DNA of 64,000 nucleotides from Acerihabitans sp047324305 (GTDB taxonomy: Bacteria > Pseudomonadota > Gammaproteobacteria > Enterobacterales > Enterobacteriaceae): assembly GCF_047324305.1 (NCBI RefSeq), contig NZ_CP178740.1, forward strand, positions 930,001-994,000, given 5' to 3'. Below the pieces are notes generated by a model. That model saw nothing but the letters and a program-made list of their open reading frames with translations. It was not told where the DNA came from and searched no databases. Positions 61,861-64,000 of this stretch are shown in pieces (the first letter of the stretch is position 1; every line of letters starts with the position of its first letter). A program made the position numbers and the translations under genes.

Positions 61861-62682
61861 ATGCAACAGCGTAAAATTACCTTTATCGGCGCGGGCAACA
61901 TGGCCCAGGCCATTATCGCCGGCCTGGTCGCCACCGGTTACCCGGCGGGTTTGATCACCGTCTGCGCGCCGTCGCAGGCCAATCGCCAACGGCTTGCCGC
62001 GCGCCTGGGGGTGAATGAAAGCGCCGATAACCTGGCGGGCGCCAGGGAGGCGGAAGTGGTGGTGCTGGCGGTGAAACCCCAGCTGATGGCCGAGGTTTGC
62101 GCGCAGCTGCGCCAGGGAATGGATTTTTCCGGCAAACTGGTGCTTTCCATCGCGGCCGGTGTTAACGTTAGCCGGTTTTACGCCCTGCTCGGCGAGACGG
62201 TGGCCATTGTGCGCATCATGCCCAATACGCCGGCATTGGTCGGCAAGGGCATGAGCGGCCTTTATGCGCCGGACCAGGTCGGCCGGGCGGATCGCGATTT
62301 CACCGCCGATCTGATGGGCGCGGTGGGCAAGGTGTGCTGGGTGGACGAGGAAAGCGGTATAAACGGCGTCATTGCCGCGGCGGGCAGCGCGCCGGCCTAT
62401 TTTTTCCTGTTGATGGAAGCCATGCAGCAAGAGGCGGTAAGGATGGGCTTTGACCAGGAAACGGCCGGCCTGCTGGTAAGACAGGCCGCCGCCGGCGCCG
62501 CCGCCCTGGCCGATGCCAACAGCGCGACCCCGTTTGCCACGCTCCGGCAGAATGTCACGTCCAAAGGAGGCACCACCGCCGCCGCATTACAGGTATTCGA
62601 ACAACATCAGCTGGCGCAAACCGTAGCCGAGGCCATGCAGGCCGCGGTGGCGCGCGCTGAAGAAATGGAAAAATTATTCTGA
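61861..62682 (+). CDS. proC: Pyrroline-5-carboxylate reductase
   Basis: Last enzyme of proline synthesis. The 273-residue protein begins MQQRKITFIGAGNMAQAIIA (NADPH loop), has VLAVKPQLM, RIMPNTPALVGKGMSGLY and the C-terminal VTSKGGTTAAALQVFE signature. I use the ATG at 61861, which has GAGGAA upstream; an ATG at 61849 is also in frame. proC in this operon between yggS and yggT is common in Yersinia- and Serratia-like genomes but not in E. coli. Confidence 0.96.
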   Translation: MQQRKITFIGAGNMAQAIIAGLVATGYPAGLITVCAPSQANRQRLAARLGVNESADNLAGAREAEVVVLAVKPQLMAEVCAQLRQGMDFSGKLVLSIAAGVNVSRFYALLGETVAIVRIMPNTPALVGKGMSGLYAPDQVGRADRDFTADLMGAVGKVCWVDEESGINGVIAAAGSAPAYFFLLMEAMQQEAVRMGFDQETAGLLVRQAAAGAAALADANSATPFATLRQNVTSKGGTTAAALQVFEQHQLAQTVAEAMQAAVARAEEMEKLF

Positions 62683-62732
62683 TTTTTTGCCGTAATCGTG
62701 CATTTTAACGCTATTAAGGATATCACCCTCTT

Positions 62733-63287
62733 ATGCTGACGCTGACGTTTCTGGTCAAGACGCTATTTGATTTTTATATCATGGTGCTGCTGCTGCGCAT
62801 CTGGATGCAGTGGACCCGTTGCGACTTTTATAATCCGTTTTCACAATTTATCGTTAAAATCACCCAGCCGGTCATCAAACCCCTGCGCCGGGTTATTCCC
62901 TCCATCGGCCCCATCGATACGGCGTCGCTGCTGCTGGCGTTTATCCTGGCCACGCTGAAGTTTCCGCTGGAAATGCTGATCCAGCTCGGCGGCGTGACGC
63001 CCGACCCGCTGTATTTGCTGGTGGGACTGTTGACGCTGGTGAAATCAGCCGGGCAGCTGATTTTCTGGGTTATCATCATCCGCTCGCTGATGAGCTGGAT
63101 AAGCCAGGGGCGTAGCCCGATGGATCAAGTGCTCTACCAGCTTAGCGAACCGCTGATGGCGCCGGTACGCCGCATTATACCCGCCATGGGCGGCATCGAT
63201 TTCTCCGCCATGGTGGTGATCCTGATCCTGTATTTATTCAACTATATGGGCATGGACCTGTTTCCGACGCTCTGGTACCGGCTGTGA
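62733..63287 (+). CDS. yggT: YGGT-family membrane protein YggT
   Basis: 184-residue inner-membrane protein with two YGGT repeats: LLRIWMQWTRCDFYNPFSQF near residue 20 (then VKITQPVIKPLRRVIP) and SWISQGRSPMDQVLYQLSEP near 125 (then LMAPVRRIIP). Five to six helices are predicted by eye. Function is uncertain; osmotic or K+ roles have been suggested. Overlaps yggU by four bases. Confidence 0.95.
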   Translation: MLTLTFLVKTLFDFYIMVLLLRIWMQWTRCDFYNPFSQFIVKITQPVIKPLRRVIPSIGPIDTASLLLAFILATLKFPLEMLIQLGGVTPDPLYLLVGLLTLVKSAGQLIFWVIIIRSLMSWISQGRSPMDQVLYQLSEPLMAPVRRIIPAMGGIDFSAMVVILILYLFNYMGMDLFPTLWYRL

Positions 63288-63592
63288 TCTGCGCCTGGCT
63301 GGACGCGGGCGACGTGGTATTGCGACTTTATATCCAGCCGAAAGCCAGCGGCGATCGGATAGTCGGCCCGCACGGCGACGAGATCAAGGTCGCGATCACC
63401 GCGCCGCCGGTGGACGGCCAGGCCAATGAACATCTTACCCGTTTCATCGCCAAACAGTTCGGCGTGGCCAAGAGCCGGGTTATGATTGAAAAAGGCGAAC
63501 TGGGCCGTCATAAACAGCTGCGGATAACCGAGCCGCCCCGCCTGCCCGCGCTTATCGCGCAACTGCTGGCGGACGACGCCGCCGGCGCCTGA
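63284..63592 (+). CDS. yggU: DUF167 family protein YggU
   Basis: Small cytosolic protein of 102 residues, UPF0235, with LYIQPKASGDRIVGPHGDEI, TAPPVDGQANEHL and GELGRHKQLRI. It starts with GTG overlapping the yggT stop (GTGA). Function unknown; next to rdgB in most enterobacteria. Confidence 0.93.
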   Translation: MICAWLDAGDVVLRLYIQPKASGDRIVGPHGDEIKVAITAPPVDGQANEHLTRFIAKQFGVAKSRVMIEKGELGRHKQLRITEPPRLPALIAQLLADDAAGA

Positions 63593-63664
63593 GACGTGTA
63601 CCGGCATCCCCCGCGCCGGGCTTGCCCCGCCTGGCACGAATGACCCCTTTTGTGGACAGATGAT

Positions 63665-64000
63665 ATGCAAAAAGTAGTACTGGCCACCGGCAACGCCGGC
63701 AAAGTGGCCGAACTGGCGGAATTACTGGCGGATTTCGGCCTGGACGTGGCGGCGCAAACCGCCCTGGGCGTCGACTCCGCCGAGGAGACAGGCCTGACCT
63801 TTATCGAAAACGCCATCCTCAAGGCGCGCCATGCGGCGGCGGCCACCGGCCTGCCGGCCATCGCCGATGATTCGGGCCTGGCGGTGGACAGCCTCGGCGG
63901 CGCGCCGGGCATTTACTCCGCCCGCTACGCCGGCGCGGCGGCATCCGATCGACAGAACCTGGAAAAACTGCTTGATGCCATGAGGGACGTGCCGGACAAC
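63665..64000 (+). CDS. rdgB: dITP/XTP pyrophosphatase RdgB (N-terminal part, cut by window edge)
   Basis: House-cleaning nucleotide pyrophosphatase that removes dITP, ITP and XTP. The first 112 codons are present: MQKVVLATGNAGKVAELAEL with the triphosphate loop, TFIENAILKARHAA and ADDSGLAVDSLGGAPGIYS, the Mg/base-binding signature. The rest lies beyond the right edge. Last visible gene of the yggS operon, 72 bases after yggU. Confidence 0.96.
   Translation, partial: MQKVVLATGNAGKVAELAELLADFGLDVAAQTALGVDSAEETGLTFIENAILKARHAAAATGLPAIADDSGLAVDSLGGAPGIYSARYAGAAASDRQNLEKLLDAMRDVPDN

Overview
The window is a GC-rich chromosomal segment from a member of the Enterobacterales. Its backbone is recJ-dsbC-xerD-fldB-cptA-sdhE-ygfZ-yqfA ... 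gcvPHT-ubiI-ubiH-pepP-ygfB-zapA-ssrS-fau-serA-rpiA-argP-yggE-argO-mscS-fbaA-pgk ... tktA-loiP-speB-speA-metK-galP-sprT-endA-rsmE-gshB-yqgE-ruvX ... yggR-yggS-proC-yggT-yggU-rdgB. This is colinear with the corresponding region of E. coli. The placement of proC between yggS and yggT is typical of Yersinia, Serratia, Dickeya and Sodalis type genomes rather than E. coli, so I favour a non-Enterobacteriaceae family (for example Pectobacteriaceae, Yersiniaceae or the Sodalis group). The species is not identified.

Four blocks interrupt the backbone. Block 1 (about 5.8-16.5 kb, between yqfA and gcvP) holds an HD phosphohydrolase, ygiQ, a metal-homeostasis set (Zur-type box plus zigA-like GTPase, mntR, sitABCD), a decayed MazEF-like toxin-antitoxin pair and eptB. 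Block 2 (about 36.5-38.3 kb) replaces the epd gene expected next to pgk with a roughly 1 kb gene-poor stretch and a short-chain dehydrogenase. Block 3 (48.9-50.0 kb) is an epoxide-hydrolase-like alpha/beta hydrolase between sprT and endA. Block 4 (53.8-60.0 kb) is a complete L-rhamnose catabolic cluster (rhaBADM, rhaSR) between ruvX and yggR, without rhaT.

Functionally the window joins redox and recombination housekeeping (RecJ, XerD, DsbC), the glycine cleavage system feeding one-carbon units (with fau, serA and metK nearby), ubiquinone hydroxylation (UbiI, UbiH), the lower glycolysis and pentose phosphate enzymes (FbaA, Pgk, TktA, RpiA), the arginine-to-putrescine route (SpeA, SpeB) and ArgP with its target argO. 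Regulatory sites that can be read directly include a 37 bp inverted repeat of Zur-box type before zigA, a palindrome between mntR and sitA, GalR/CRP sites before galP, MetJ-like boxes before metK and a CRP site between rhaB and rhaS.

I see no rRNA, tRNA, intact insertion sequence, prophage or CRISPR array. No clearly new multi-gene system is visible; the most noteworthy items are the metal island with its operators, the degraded toxin-antitoxin module, the missing epd and several unexplained hairpins.
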